This document shows, in pieces, positions 53,250-60,760 of a DNA stretch of 64,000 nt; position 1 is the stretch's first letter, and the number at the start of each line of letters is the position of its first letter. A program made the position numbers and the translations under genes. The stretch is from assembly GCF_024449025.1 (NCBI RefSeq), contig NZ_JAHLKM010000014.1, forward strand, positions 723 through 64,722. Direction: 5' to 3'. The notes beneath the pieces were generated by a model. It saw only the letters and a list, made by a program, of their open reading frames with translations, did not search any database and was not told where the DNA came from. Source of the DNA: Natronomonas aquatica (GTDB lineage Archaea > Halobacteriota > Halobacteria > Halobacteriales > Haloarculaceae).

Positions 53250-54058
53250 TACGAGCCACCCCCGAGGTACGCCTCGAGAACACGCTCGTCGTTCTGGATG
53301 GTCGACGGCGGTCCGGCGGCGAGATCGGTCCCTTCGTTCATCACGACGATCCGATCACACAGATCCATCACGAGGCCCATGTCGTGTTCGACTATCATGA
53401 ACGTGACGTCCTCCTCCCGATTGAGTGCCTCGATCCGTTCGACGATGTCGTTTTCGAGCGTGGGGTTGACCCCCGCCATGGGCTCGTCAAGCAACATCAC
53501 GTCCGGCTCGAGCATCAGCATTCGCGCCATCTCGAGGAGCTTTCGCTGGCCCCCCGAGAGGTTTCCGGAGAACTCGTCGCGGAGGTGATCGAGCTGGAAC
53601 AGCTCCAACAGCTCGTCCGCCCGCTCGGCGATCGCGTCGTTTTCCCGATCGATCGTGCCGCGATCGAAGACCGCACGGAACATCGACTCGCCGGTCTGGT
53701 TTTTCGGTGTCAACATCATGTTCTCCATGACCGTCATCTCCGTCAGATCGCGGGTGATCTGGAACGTCCGAACCAGTCCCTTGTGTGCGATCTCGTTCGG
53801 CGGCAGTCCGGTGATGTCCTCGTCGTTGAAGCGGACTGTGCCCGAATCGGGCTGGTAGAACCCGCTTATCACGTTGAACATCGTCGATTTGCCGGCCCCG
53901 TTCGGTCCGATGAGACCGGTGATGGACCCGTCTTCGATCTCGAACGAACAGTTGTCGACGGCCAGTAGCTCGCCGAAGGTTTTCGTGACCTCCTCGACGG
54001 CGAGTATCGGCTCGGTCACTCCCTCGGAGGCCTCCGACTCGGTCTGCTCAGTCTGCAT
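53249..54058 (-). CDS. livG: branched-chain amino acid ABC transporter ATPase LivG
   Basis: A 269-residue ATPase. Walker A GPNGAGKSTMFNVISG, signature LSGGQRKLLEMARML, Walker B VMLLDEPMAGVNPTLEND and switch VEHDMGLVMDLCDRI are as in LivG. The N-terminal 13 residues (MQTEQTESEASEG) are an acidic halophilic extension. It overlaps the livM stop by 11 nt and the livF start by 1 nt. Confidence 0.95.
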   Translation of the reverse strand: MQTEQTESEASEGVTEPILAVEEVTKTFGELLAVDNCSFEIEDGSITGLIGPNGAGKSTMFNVISGFYQPDSGTVRFNDEDITGLPPNEIAHKGLVRTFQITRDLTEMTVMENMMLTPKNQTGESMFRAVFDRGTIDRENDAIAERADELLELFQLDHLRDEFSGNLSGGQRKLLEMARMLMLEPDVMLLDEPMAGVNPTLENDIVERIEALNREEDVTFMIVEHDMGLVMDLCDRIVVMNEGTDLAAGPPSTIQNDERVLEAYLGGGS

Positions 54059-55043
54059 CGGCCGACCCTCCTGAGTCTCCTCCGCCTTCGAAGAGCGACC
54101 TCCGCTCGCCGAGTACGCCCTCGGGTCGATACTGCATCAGCCCGACCAGCAAGAGTCCGACGAGCGCGAACCGCATCGCGTCGAGTTGGGTCGAACTGAC
54201 CAAAGCGAGGTCGGCCTTCAGGAGGTTCGTCCCCTCGAGGAACAGCATCAATATCCCAGCGCCGAGGATCGCCCCCTTGTTGTTCCCCGATCCGCCGAGG
54301 AGGAGCGCGATCCACACGTAGAAGGTGATGAGCGGCCAGAAGAAGTCGGGGTTGATGTACCCGATGTAGTGGGCCTGGATGCTTCCGGCGGCGCCCATGA
54401 TCATACAGCCGAAGACGAACGAGCGCATCTTGTACCCGTAGACGTACTTCCCGGCCGCCAGCGCGACGTCCTCGTCCTCGCGGATGCTCTTTAACACCCG
54501 GCCGAACGGGGAGTTGTTGAGCCGTTCTAACACCACATAGAAGATCACGAGCAGGAGCACCAGCATGATTATCCACATCCAATTGAAGTTCACGCCCGGC
54601 AGCGCCGACTCCCAGAGATCCCTGTAGGGGGCCTCTACCCGGAGGCCGCGCGGACCGCCGGCGTACCACTCCTCGTTGAGGTACACGAGTCGGATGATCT
54701 CCTGGAACCCGATCGTGGCGATGGCCAGATAGTCCTCGCGCAACCGGAGCACCGGGATCGCGATCAGGAACGCGACGAACCCGGCCGCGAGCATCCCGCC
54801 GACCAAACCGACCGGGAAGGGGAACCCGAACCCGCCGAAGTACGAACTCGACGGGGGGATGGTCAGGGTCGCGCTCGTGTATCCGCCGACGGCGACGAAC
54901 CCGATCACACCGATGTTGAACAGTCCGGTCTGGCCCCACTGGATATTCAACCCGAGCGCCATCAGGCCGTAGATGCCGACCCAGATCAGGACGGTCAACA
55001 GATAGCCCTCGACGTTCGCGATCTGTAGCGGCGCTCCGATCAC
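54048..55043 (-). CDS. livM: branched-chain amino acid ABC transporter permease LivM
   Basis: A 331-residue permease with 8-10 predicted helices. Family blocks: GIYGLMALGLNIQWGQTGLFNIGVIGFVAVGGYTSA, LREDYLAIATIGFQEIIRLVY and the EAA-like SIREDEDVALAAGKYVYGYKMRSFVFG. The acidic C-terminus (GGGDSGGSADAD) is a halophilic extension. It starts 37 nt after livH and overlaps livG by 11 nt. Confidence 0.94.
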   Translation of the reverse strand: MIGAPLQIANVEGYLLTVLIWVGIYGLMALGLNIQWGQTGLFNIGVIGFVAVGGYTSATLTIPPSSSYFGGFGFPFPVGLVGGMLAAGFVAFLIAIPVLRLREDYLAIATIGFQEIIRLVYLNEEWYAGGPRGLRVEAPYRDLWESALPGVNFNWMWIIMLVLLLVIFYVVLERLNNSPFGRVLKSIREDEDVALAAGKYVYGYKMRSFVFGCMIMGAAGSIQAHYIGYINPDFFWPLITFYVWIALLLGGSGNNKGAILGAGILMLFLEGTNLLKADLALVSSTQLDAMRFALVGLLLVGLMQYRPEGVLGERRSLFEGGGDSGGSADAD

Positions 55044-55080
55044 GGGCGATCACCCCGGGGACGGAGACGAACTCGGCACG

Positions 55081-55959
55081 TCATTCTACTGCACCGCCGA
55101 AGATACCCTGTGGTTTGATCAACAGTATTCCGATCATGATTACGAACGTCGTAGCGAACTTGTATCCGGCGTCCAGGCCGGGGATATACGGCGTGGCCTC
55201 GTAGGCGATCCCGATGATGAGCCCACCGACCATCGCGCCGTAGGGGCTGCCGATCCCGCCGAGGATCACGGCCGCGAAGATCGCCAGAAGGATCATGAAC
55301 CCGCGGTACGGCGCGAGACTCGAGTTCATCCCGAGCAAGATTCCCGCCGCGGCGGCGAGGGCGGCCCCGATTATCCACGTCCACATGAGCGTCCGCTCGG
55401 CGTAGATGCCGGAGGCGCGCGCCAGCCGACGGTTGTCGGACATCGCGCGCATGGACTTTCCGAGCCGCGTCCGGGACAAAAGCAGGTGGACGGCGAACAT
55501 CAGGGTGAACGCGACGACGACGAGCGTGATCTGCTGGCCCGTCATCTCGACGCCGGGCAGGATCTCCTGGGCCCGCTGCCAGTCGCCGGCGTAGTTCCGG
55601 GTCTGTGTCCCCCAGAAGAACTTGATGAGGTTTCTGACGAACAGCGCGACCCCGATCGAGGCGATCAAAAGCGGGACCGGCCCCGCATCGCGGAGCGGCT
55701 TGAACGCGAGTCGATCGATGACCAACGAGAGGGCCACGAGCGACACGACCCCGACCGCGAACGCGACGGCCATGTGCATCCCCAACTGAACGTTGATGTA
55801 AAACGCCATGTAGCCGCCGAACATCATGTAATCGCCGTGTGCGAAGTTGGGGAAGTCGGCGATGCTGTATATCAACGACAGTCCGACCCCGGCGAGCGCG
55901 ACCACGCTCCCGAAGATGAGGCCGAACACCAACACCTCGATGATAGTAGTCAGGACCAT
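55081..55959 (-). CDS. livH: branched-chain amino acid ABC transporter permease LivH
   Basis: A 292-residue permease. It begins MVLTTIIEVLVFGLIFGSVVALAGVGLSLIYSIADFPNFAHGDYMMFGGYMAF, a typical LivH start, and ends with PGLDAGYKFATTFVIMIGILLIKPQGIFGGAVE. The block SRTRLGKSMRAMSDNRRLARASGI is the EAA-like loop that contacts the ATPase. Four to five helices lie on each side of it. The start is 6 nt from the livK stop. Confidence 0.94.
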   Translation of the reverse strand: MVLTTIIEVLVFGLIFGSVVALAGVGLSLIYSIADFPNFAHGDYMMFGGYMAFYINVQLGMHMAVAFAVGVVSLVALSLVIDRLAFKPLRDAGPVPLLIASIGVALFVRNLIKFFWGTQTRNYAGDWQRAQEILPGVEMTGQQITLVVVAFTLMFAVHLLLSRTRLGKSMRAMSDNRRLARASGIYAERTLMWTWIIGAALAAAAGILLGMNSSLAPYRGFMILLAIFAAVILGGIGSPYGAMVGGLIIGIAYEATPYIPGLDAGYKFATTFVIMIGILLIKPQGIFGGAVE

Positions 55960-55965
55960 CGGCGT

Positions 55966-57291
55966 TTAGTCGAGTTGGATCGTATTGACCGATTCGGGTT
56001 CGGTGCCCTGCACCTCGATCTCGCTGAAGCTCAGCCCCTTGGCCTCGCCGTTCTCTGTCAGGTCGCAGTTGTGGCTCGCGCCGATGTACCGTATCTCCTC
56101 GTCGTTCCGGAGCGCTTCGAGCCCGTCACCGACGGTCTGGACGTCCATCCCATCGGGGTTGGCGATATTCCGGAGGTTGTCCCGGATCGCCTGGCCGCTG
56201 GCCTCGCCCGCCCGCTCGGCGGCGAGGGTGATCATGTTGATCGCGTCGTAGGTGTTCGGCGGGAAGATCAGTTCACCGGGGTCGCCGGTGTCCGTGTCCT
56301 CCATGAGACCGCGGAAGTAGCTGTTGGCCTCGTTGTCGGGAAGCCGGGGATTCGACGCGAAGATGCCGTCGGCGATCTCCTCGCCGATCCCCTCTAAGAA
56401 CTCGCTGCCGATGAGCCCGCTGTGGACCATCCACTGCCCGCCGAGGTCTTGTTCGAACCACTGGCGGAAGATGTTGGTCGCCTCGTCCTGGTAACACCCG
56501 TTGAGCACGACGTCGGGCCCCTCGCCGAAAAGCGAGTCCAGCTCCGAACGGTAGGAGGTCTGGCCGATGTTCGCCCGCTCGCGTGCGATCATCTCGCCGC
56601 CGAGTTCCTCGAAGGCCTCCTGGAAAGAATCCGCCAGCCCGATCCCGAAGTCGTTGTTCACCACGATCGAGGAGGCTGTCTCCATACCACGGCCCTCGTA
56701 GGCGATCTGCGCCAGCGCCGCGCCGACGAACGCGTCCGAGGGACGGGTTCGGAAGACCCAGTCCGTCTGATCGAGCTCGGTGAACTCCGGCGAACTGCCG
56801 CCGGGCATGTACGTGACTTCGCTTTCGGCCGCGATCGGCGCGATACTCATCCCGACACCGCTGGAGAGCGGCCCGACCATGGCCGGAACGCCCGATCCCT
56901 CTATGAGGCGGTTCGCCGCCCGGACGCCCGCGTCCGGGACGCTCTCGGAGTCCTCGTGTTGGACTTCGACATCGCCGCCGAGGAGGCCGCCGGCGTCGTT
57001 GATCTCCTGGATCGCGACGTCCGCGGCGTCACGGCACGGCGGACCGAGCTCGGAGATCGTCCCCGAGACCGGCATGATGACGCCGAGCGTGGTCGTTCCG
57101 CCACCGCCGCCGCCGTTGCCGTTGCCGTTGCCGCCGCCGTTACCGCCGCCGTTGCCGCCGCCGTTACCGCCCCCATTACCGCCGTTGCCGTTGCCGCCGT
57201 TGCCATTACCTGAACAACCGGCTAACCCGGTTATTCCGACAGTACTTATTCCGCCGACCGTCTTTATTGTATCTCTGCGAGATAGTCTCAT
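55966..57291 (-). CDS. livK: branched-chain amino acid ABC binding protein LivK
   Basis: A 441-residue extracytoplasmic receptor. It begins MRLSRRDTIKTVGGISTVG (Tat motif SRRDTIK), with the lipobox LAGC, then a Gly-Asn linker of about 40 residues. The mature part is a periplasmic-binding-protein type 1 (Leu/Ile/Val) domain: TTLGVIMPVSGTISELGPPCRDAADVAIQEINDAGGLLGGDVEV, PAMVGPLSSGVGMSIAPIAAESEV and so on. The ligand could be branched-chain amino acids or another amide or short-chain compound. It is the first gene of the operon livKHMGF. Confidence 0.93.
   Translation of the reverse strand: MRLSRRDTIKTVGGISTVGITGLAGCSGNGNGGNGNGGNGGGNGGGNGGGNGGGNGNGNGGGGGGTTTLGVIMPVSGTISELGPPCRDAADVAIQEINDAGGLLGGDVEVQHEDSESVPDAGVRAANRLIEGSGVPAMVGPLSSGVGMSIAPIAAESEVTYMPGGSSPEFTELDQTDWVFRTRPSDAFVGAALAQIAYEGRGMETASSIVVNNDFGIGLADSFQEAFEELGGEMIARERANIGQTSYRSELDSLFGEGPDVVLNGCYQDEATNIFRQWFEQDLGGQWMVHSGLIGSEFLEGIGEEIADGIFASNPRLPDNEANSYFRGLMEDTDTGDPGELIFPPNTYDAINMITLAAERAGEASGQAIRDNLRNIANPDGMDVQTVGDGLEALRNDEEIRYIGASHNCDLTENGEAKGLSFSEIEVQGTEPESVNTIQLD
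57102..57209. repeat. Gly-Asn codon repeat in livK
   Basis: Tandem variants of gccgttgccgccgccgttacc encode the GGGNGGGNG linker of LivK. It resembles the linker of the binding protein at 28554-28648, on the opposite strand. Confidence 0.8.
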
Positions 57292-57459
57292 ACGTGATCC
57301 ACTCGAACAAATATAGTAGGAGAACTTAATTCTTTATACACGTCTGTTGTCATAAGTGGAGAGCAGTCACCGGAATCGTCCGGCAAAGCCGGGGCTCCCC
57401 AGTTGGCCTTCGCGGATCGCGGGTACCGGACAGAGGGGCGGCCGAAACCTTACAACGCC

Positions 57460-57687
57460 TCAGGGCGTTCTGAGCGCTTCCCGGAGCGTGTGGCCGAGAA
57501 AGCCGACGAACGGCGGGACGAACACCGAAGCGTGGATCGCCGGCCCGTACGAGGCGCCCGCGGGCTTGCCGAGGAGAAACAGCGCGTACAGCAACAGCAT
57601 GATCACGATCCAGACGGCCGTGATCGCGAGGAACGGAACCGTCTCACGAACCGCTGTGCCGACCGTCGAGGACACGCCCCGGGACAT
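57460..57687 (-). CDS. small two-helix membrane protein
   Basis: A 75-residue protein (MSRGVSSTVGTAVRETVPFL...). Hydrophobic helices are at about residues 17-40 (VPFLAITAVWIVIMLLLYALFLLG) and 50-68 (AIHASVFVPPFVGFLGHTL), so it is a small membrane protein. No family is recognised. Codon bias and hydrophobic profile favour a real gene. It is divergent from the gene at 57782 and shares its promoter region. Confidence 0.55.
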   Translation of the reverse strand: MSRGVSSTVGTAVRETVPFLAITAVWIVIMLLLYALFLLGKPAGASYGPAIHASVFVPPFVGFLGHTLREALRTP

Positions 57688-57781
57688 ACACCGGATGTCA
57701 CGCCGGGCCTACAAAAGAATACTGACCCGACCGCCTCGGGGCGTAACAGTCAAACCGTCCGATCACGTGATATACAGTACC

Positions 57782-58534
57782 ATGGACGTACGTGTGACGG
57801 GACGTGGGCCCTCGGAGCCGTTTCTCGGCGCCCGCGATCTGTTTGCCACCGAGTACGACCTCGATCTCCCGGTCGTCGTGAAGATCCGCGAGAACCCCGA
57901 CGAGCGGACGATGGCGGGCCACTACGACGACCGCCACGAACTGATCGTCTCGCGCCGGGCCGCCACCTCGGCGATGGCGCGGGAACTCGCCCTCCACGAG
58001 TTCGCCCACATGGCGCGCTACGAGGAGGCCCATCCGTCACACCGGCAATCGACCGAGGAGGCGCTCTTTCTCGCCCTCGCCGGCCGCAGCGTCGAGCGCC
58101 GGAAGCTCTCACACTGCTATCAGATCGCCAACCACATGAAGGACATCTACGCCGACGATATCACGCTCGATATCGGCCCCACGGAAAAGCTCGTCGCCTT
58201 CATGGAGTCGTCGCTCGCCCGGGCGCTCGCGGACTCGCCGCCGTCGGCCCCCGGCGGGTGGCAGCGGCGGACCGACGCCGCCGACCCCGAGATCACGGCG
58301 GTCAACGCCGCCTTCGCGCTCGCGCTTCTGGAACGGCACGGCGCGATCGAGGACGGCCACCGGCTCTACGATCTCGCGGCCGCCGCCGCGGCCGACGCGC
58401 CCGACGTCTCGCTGTCCCGGTTCAAACAGCATTTCCGGTCTTTGGGGGCCGATCCCGACGAGTCCGAGTACCGGAAGGCGCTCGTCGACGTGACACGGGA
58501 GTACGCGGTCGGACGCGAGCGTGCGGCCGACTGA
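57782..58534 (+). CDS. DUF5781 metallopeptidase-like protein
   Basis: A 250-residue protein of the haloarchaeal DUF5781 family. A zincin-type motif HEFAH sits near residue 79 (ALHEFAHMARYEEAHPSH), with a possible third ligand beyond it, so it may be a metallopeptidase. The rest is helical, ending in RFKQHFRSLGADPDESEYRKALVDVTREYA. Starts MDVRVTGRGPSEPF. Just upstream, ATCACGTGAT (57762-57771) is a 10-bp palindrome that may be regulatory. In other haloarchaea this gene is near the ribosomal genes, as here. Confidence 0.82.
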   Translation: MDVRVTGRGPSEPFLGARDLFATEYDLDLPVVVKIRENPDERTMAGHYDDRHELIVSRRAATSAMARELALHEFAHMARYEEAHPSHRQSTEEALFLALAGRSVERRKLSHCYQIANHMKDIYADDITLDIGPTEKLVAFMESSLARALADSPPSAPGGWQRRTDAADPEITAVNAAFALALLERHGAIEDGHRLYDLAAAAAADAPDVSLSRFKQHFRSLGADPDESEYRKALVDVTREYAVGRERAAD

Positions 58535-58604
58535 CTGGGCGGGAGAGCGATCGGAAAACCCAAAACGAACCGCGAGAAGCCGCGAGACAACGGACGGCGA
58601 ACGG

Positions 58605-59216
58605 TCAGCGGGCCGCCGCGGCGACGCGTTCCTGCTCTTCCTTCTGGTTTATCGGGTAGGCATTGAGATCGTAGTTCGCCGCGCCGGCGAGCTGGTTCGC
58701 CAGCGCCTCCTCGGCCGGCGTCGTGCTCTTGAACGAGGCGTTCATCGTCCCCTGAGCGATGAACTTCAGCGCCTGGTCGACCCGCCGCTGGGGGCCGACG
58801 TCGACGGCCTTCGGGACCGAGATCCCGCCGTACTTCAGCCGGACGGTCTCCTCGCGGGGTCCGGCGTTCTCGACGGCCGTCACGAGGACCTGCACGGGGT
58901 TCTCCTCGGTCCGGTCCTCGACGATCTCAAAGGCTTCCCGGACGATCCGGGTGGCCTGCTGTTTCTTGCCGGTGTTCTCCTCGGTCTGCATCAGACGGTT
59001 GATTAGCCGCTCGACGATCGAAATCTCGGATTTCTTGAACTGCTTCTCCGAGTGTCGGCCCATCGTGTGTGCGATCGGCGTCACCGTGATGTAACGGCGC
59101 GTCGAGGGATCCGAATACTCGATGCCGTCGATCTCGTACTCGCCGAAGAGTTTCGCCGAGACGCGCTCGTCGTCGGTCGAGGCCGGGGCTTCCGGTTCTG
59201 GAGCTTCCGAGCTCAT
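58605..59216 (-). CDS. rpsG: ribosomal protein S7
   Basis: Small-subunit protein uS7, 203 residues. Family blocks: FGEYEIDGIEYSDPSTRRYITVTPIAHTMGRHSEK, RLINRLMQTEENTGKKQQATRIVREAFEIVEDRTEENPVQVLVTAVENAGPREE and GPQRRVDQALKFIAQGTMNASFKST. The acidic N-terminal extension (MSSEAPEPEAPASTDDE) is typical of halophiles. It starts 2 nt after the S12 stop, so S12 and S7 are co-translated. Confidence 0.98.
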   Translation of the reverse strand: MSSEAPEPEAPASTDDERVSAKLFGEYEIDGIEYSDPSTRRYITVTPIAHTMGRHSEKQFKKSEISIVERLINRLMQTEENTGKKQQATRIVREAFEIVEDRTEENPVQVLVTAVENAGPREETVRLKYGGISVPKAVDVGPQRRVDQALKFIAQGTMNASFKSTTPAEEALANQLAGAANYDLNAYPINQKEEQERVAAAAR

Positions 59217-59218
59217 CG

Positions 59219-59647
59219 TTATCGCACCGGTTTCTCCGCGTTCCCGCGGACGAGTTCGATCATCGAGACACCGTTCACCTTCTCGACTTTGTAGTTGACA
59301 CCCGAGAGATCGCCCATCGCACGGCCCTTCGCGCCACCGATGCCGGCGATCGTGACCTCGTCGTGCTCGTCGATAAAGGAGATCGCGCCGTCGCCGGGGC
59401 AGAAGGCGGTGACCTGCTTGCCGTTCTTGATGAGCTGTACCCGGACGCACTTCCGGATAGCCGAGTTCGGTTGCTTCGCTTCGATACCGACCTTCTCGAG
59501 GACGATGCCCCGACCCTGCGGGGCTCCCTCGAGGGGGTCGGACTTCTTGCCGAGTCCGCGGGCACGGCGCGCGTAATCGGAGTCGGACCACCGGTGTTTC
59601 TGGCGGTCCTTCTTGATTTTCCGCGCGGCGTATTTGCCGTTCGCCAT
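59219..59647 (-). CDS. rpsL: ribosomal protein S12
   Basis: Small-subunit decoding-site protein uS12, 142 residues. Blocks: [71 protein letters not shown] and [33 protein letters not shown]. The Lys-Gln-Pro-Asn-Ser-Ala motif in the accuracy loop is intact. It is followed by S7 after 2 nt. Confidence 0.98.
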   Translation of the reverse strand: MANGKYAARKIKKDRQKHRWSDSDYARRARGLGKKSDPLEGAPQGRGIVLEKVGIEAKQPNSAIRKCVRVQLIKNGKQVTAFCPGDGAISFIDEHDEVTIAGIGGAKGRAMGDLSGVNYKVEKVNGVSMIELVRGNAEKPVR

Positions 59648-59798
59648 AGTACATGTCTTTTCCCTACGGAGCTACTTAAGCGTCCCTTTTCGAGGACGCA
59701 GAGCCGTCGATCCCCGCAGGCTCCGTCGGAAAGCCCCTCGAAAGCGAGCGTAGCGATCGGGAACCGACGCCGAAACGCTTTCTCCGGGAGTACCGGTT

Positions 59799-60221
59799 TC
59801 AAACCTGTTCGGTCTCCCACCCCTCCTCCGGGATGACCGCATCCGCGTCGATCTCGATCATGTAGTCGTCGTCGACGAGATCCTCCACTTCGACGAGCGT
59901 ACTGGCCGGGAGGTGTTCCCGGAGGAAGAACTCGTTTCGGACGTCGTGGACCGTTTCGAGCGTTTCCTCGTCCATCTGCGGGCGGCTGATGAACACCCGA
60001 ACGCGCACGACGTCTTCCATGCCGCCGCCGTATTCGGATAGTAGTCCCTCGATGTATTCCAGCGTACTGCGGGTTTGAGCTTCGATCGTCTCCCCCTCGG
60101 CGACGATCCCCGAGAGGAACACCCGTTTCGCTCCCGGCAGTTGAACGGCGACGCCTTCGGCGTACGCTACCTCGTGTTCGGCCCAGTCCCCGGTTTCGGG
60201 GTTAATAATCTCTTTTCGCAT
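59799..60221 (-). CDS. RidA family (YjgF/YER057c) protein
   Basis: A 140-residue enamine/imine deaminase family protein. Blocks: VAVQLPGAKRVFLSGIVAEGETIEAQTRSTLEYIEGLLSEYGGGMEDVVRVRVFIS and LREHLPASTLVEVEDLVDDDYMIEIDADAVI. The Arg of RVRVFI and the acidic C-terminus are family-like. It would detoxify reactive imines from amino-acid metabolism. It is in the transcription/translation block between nusA and rpsL, where it is not usually seen. Length is normal. Confidence 0.88.
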   Translation of the reverse strand: MRKEIINPETGDWAEHEVAYAEGVAVQLPGAKRVFLSGIVAEGETIEAQTRSTLEYIEGLLSEYGGGMEDVVRVRVFISRPQMDEETLETVHDVRNEFFLREHLPASTLVEVEDLVDDDYMIEIDADAVIPEEGWETEQV

Positions 60222-60325
60222 CCGGATCGATCGGAGTGCGTTTGGAAGCCGCTTAAAGCTTCGGCCGTAGATACACGGCCGGTTCGGGCTCTCTCGGGGT
60301 CCGGATCGGTCGGTACGTCCTCCCT

Positions 60326-60751
60326 CTATGCGAGTTCGATGTCGTCGATATCGAAGTGCCGCGCCGCGAGCCGACGCGCCAGATCTATCCGTCGGCCGTC
60401 CTTGCCGATCGCGACGCCGTGGTCCTCGCGGTCGACCTCGGCGTAGGCGACCGTCGTGTCGTTTTCGCTCACGGTGACGTTGTAGACGGCCGCCGGCGCC
60501 AGCGCGTTCGCGACGAAATCTTCCGGCGTGTCGGCGTCCTCGACGACGACCACGTCGCGGCCGAGTTTCGATTCGACCGACCGGACGTGCTCGCCGCCGG
60601 GGCCGATCGCCTGCCCCATCGTCCCGACCGGAACGACGAAGGCGGCCCGGTCGTACTCGTCGTCGAGCACACAGTCGACGGCCGGGACGTCCGTCTCCTC
60701 GTCGAACAGCGCGATGTACCGTCTGGCCTCGTCCGAAAGGGTAAGTGTCAT
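60326..60751 (-). CDS. nusA: NusA-family KH-domain transcription factor
   Basis: Archaeal NusA, 141 residues, two KH domains and no S1 domain, as is typical in archaea. Blocks: YIALFDEETDVPAVDCVLDDEYDRAAFVVPVGTMGQAIGPGGEHVRSVESKLGRDVVVVEDAD, then VYNVTVSENDTTVAYAEVDREDHGVAIGKDGRRIDLARRLAARHFDIDDI. GPGGEHV and GKDGRRI are the KH loops. It lies just after rpoA2 (9 nt downstream), the usual place in haloarchaea. Confidence 0.96.
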   Translation of the reverse strand: MTLTLSDEARRYIALFDEETDVPAVDCVLDDEYDRAAFVVPVGTMGQAIGPGGEHVRSVESKLGRDVVVVEDADTPEDFVANALAPAAVYNVTVSENDTTVAYAEVDREDHGVAIGKDGRRIDLARRLAARHFDIDDIELA

Positions 60752-60760
60752 ACGCGGGGC

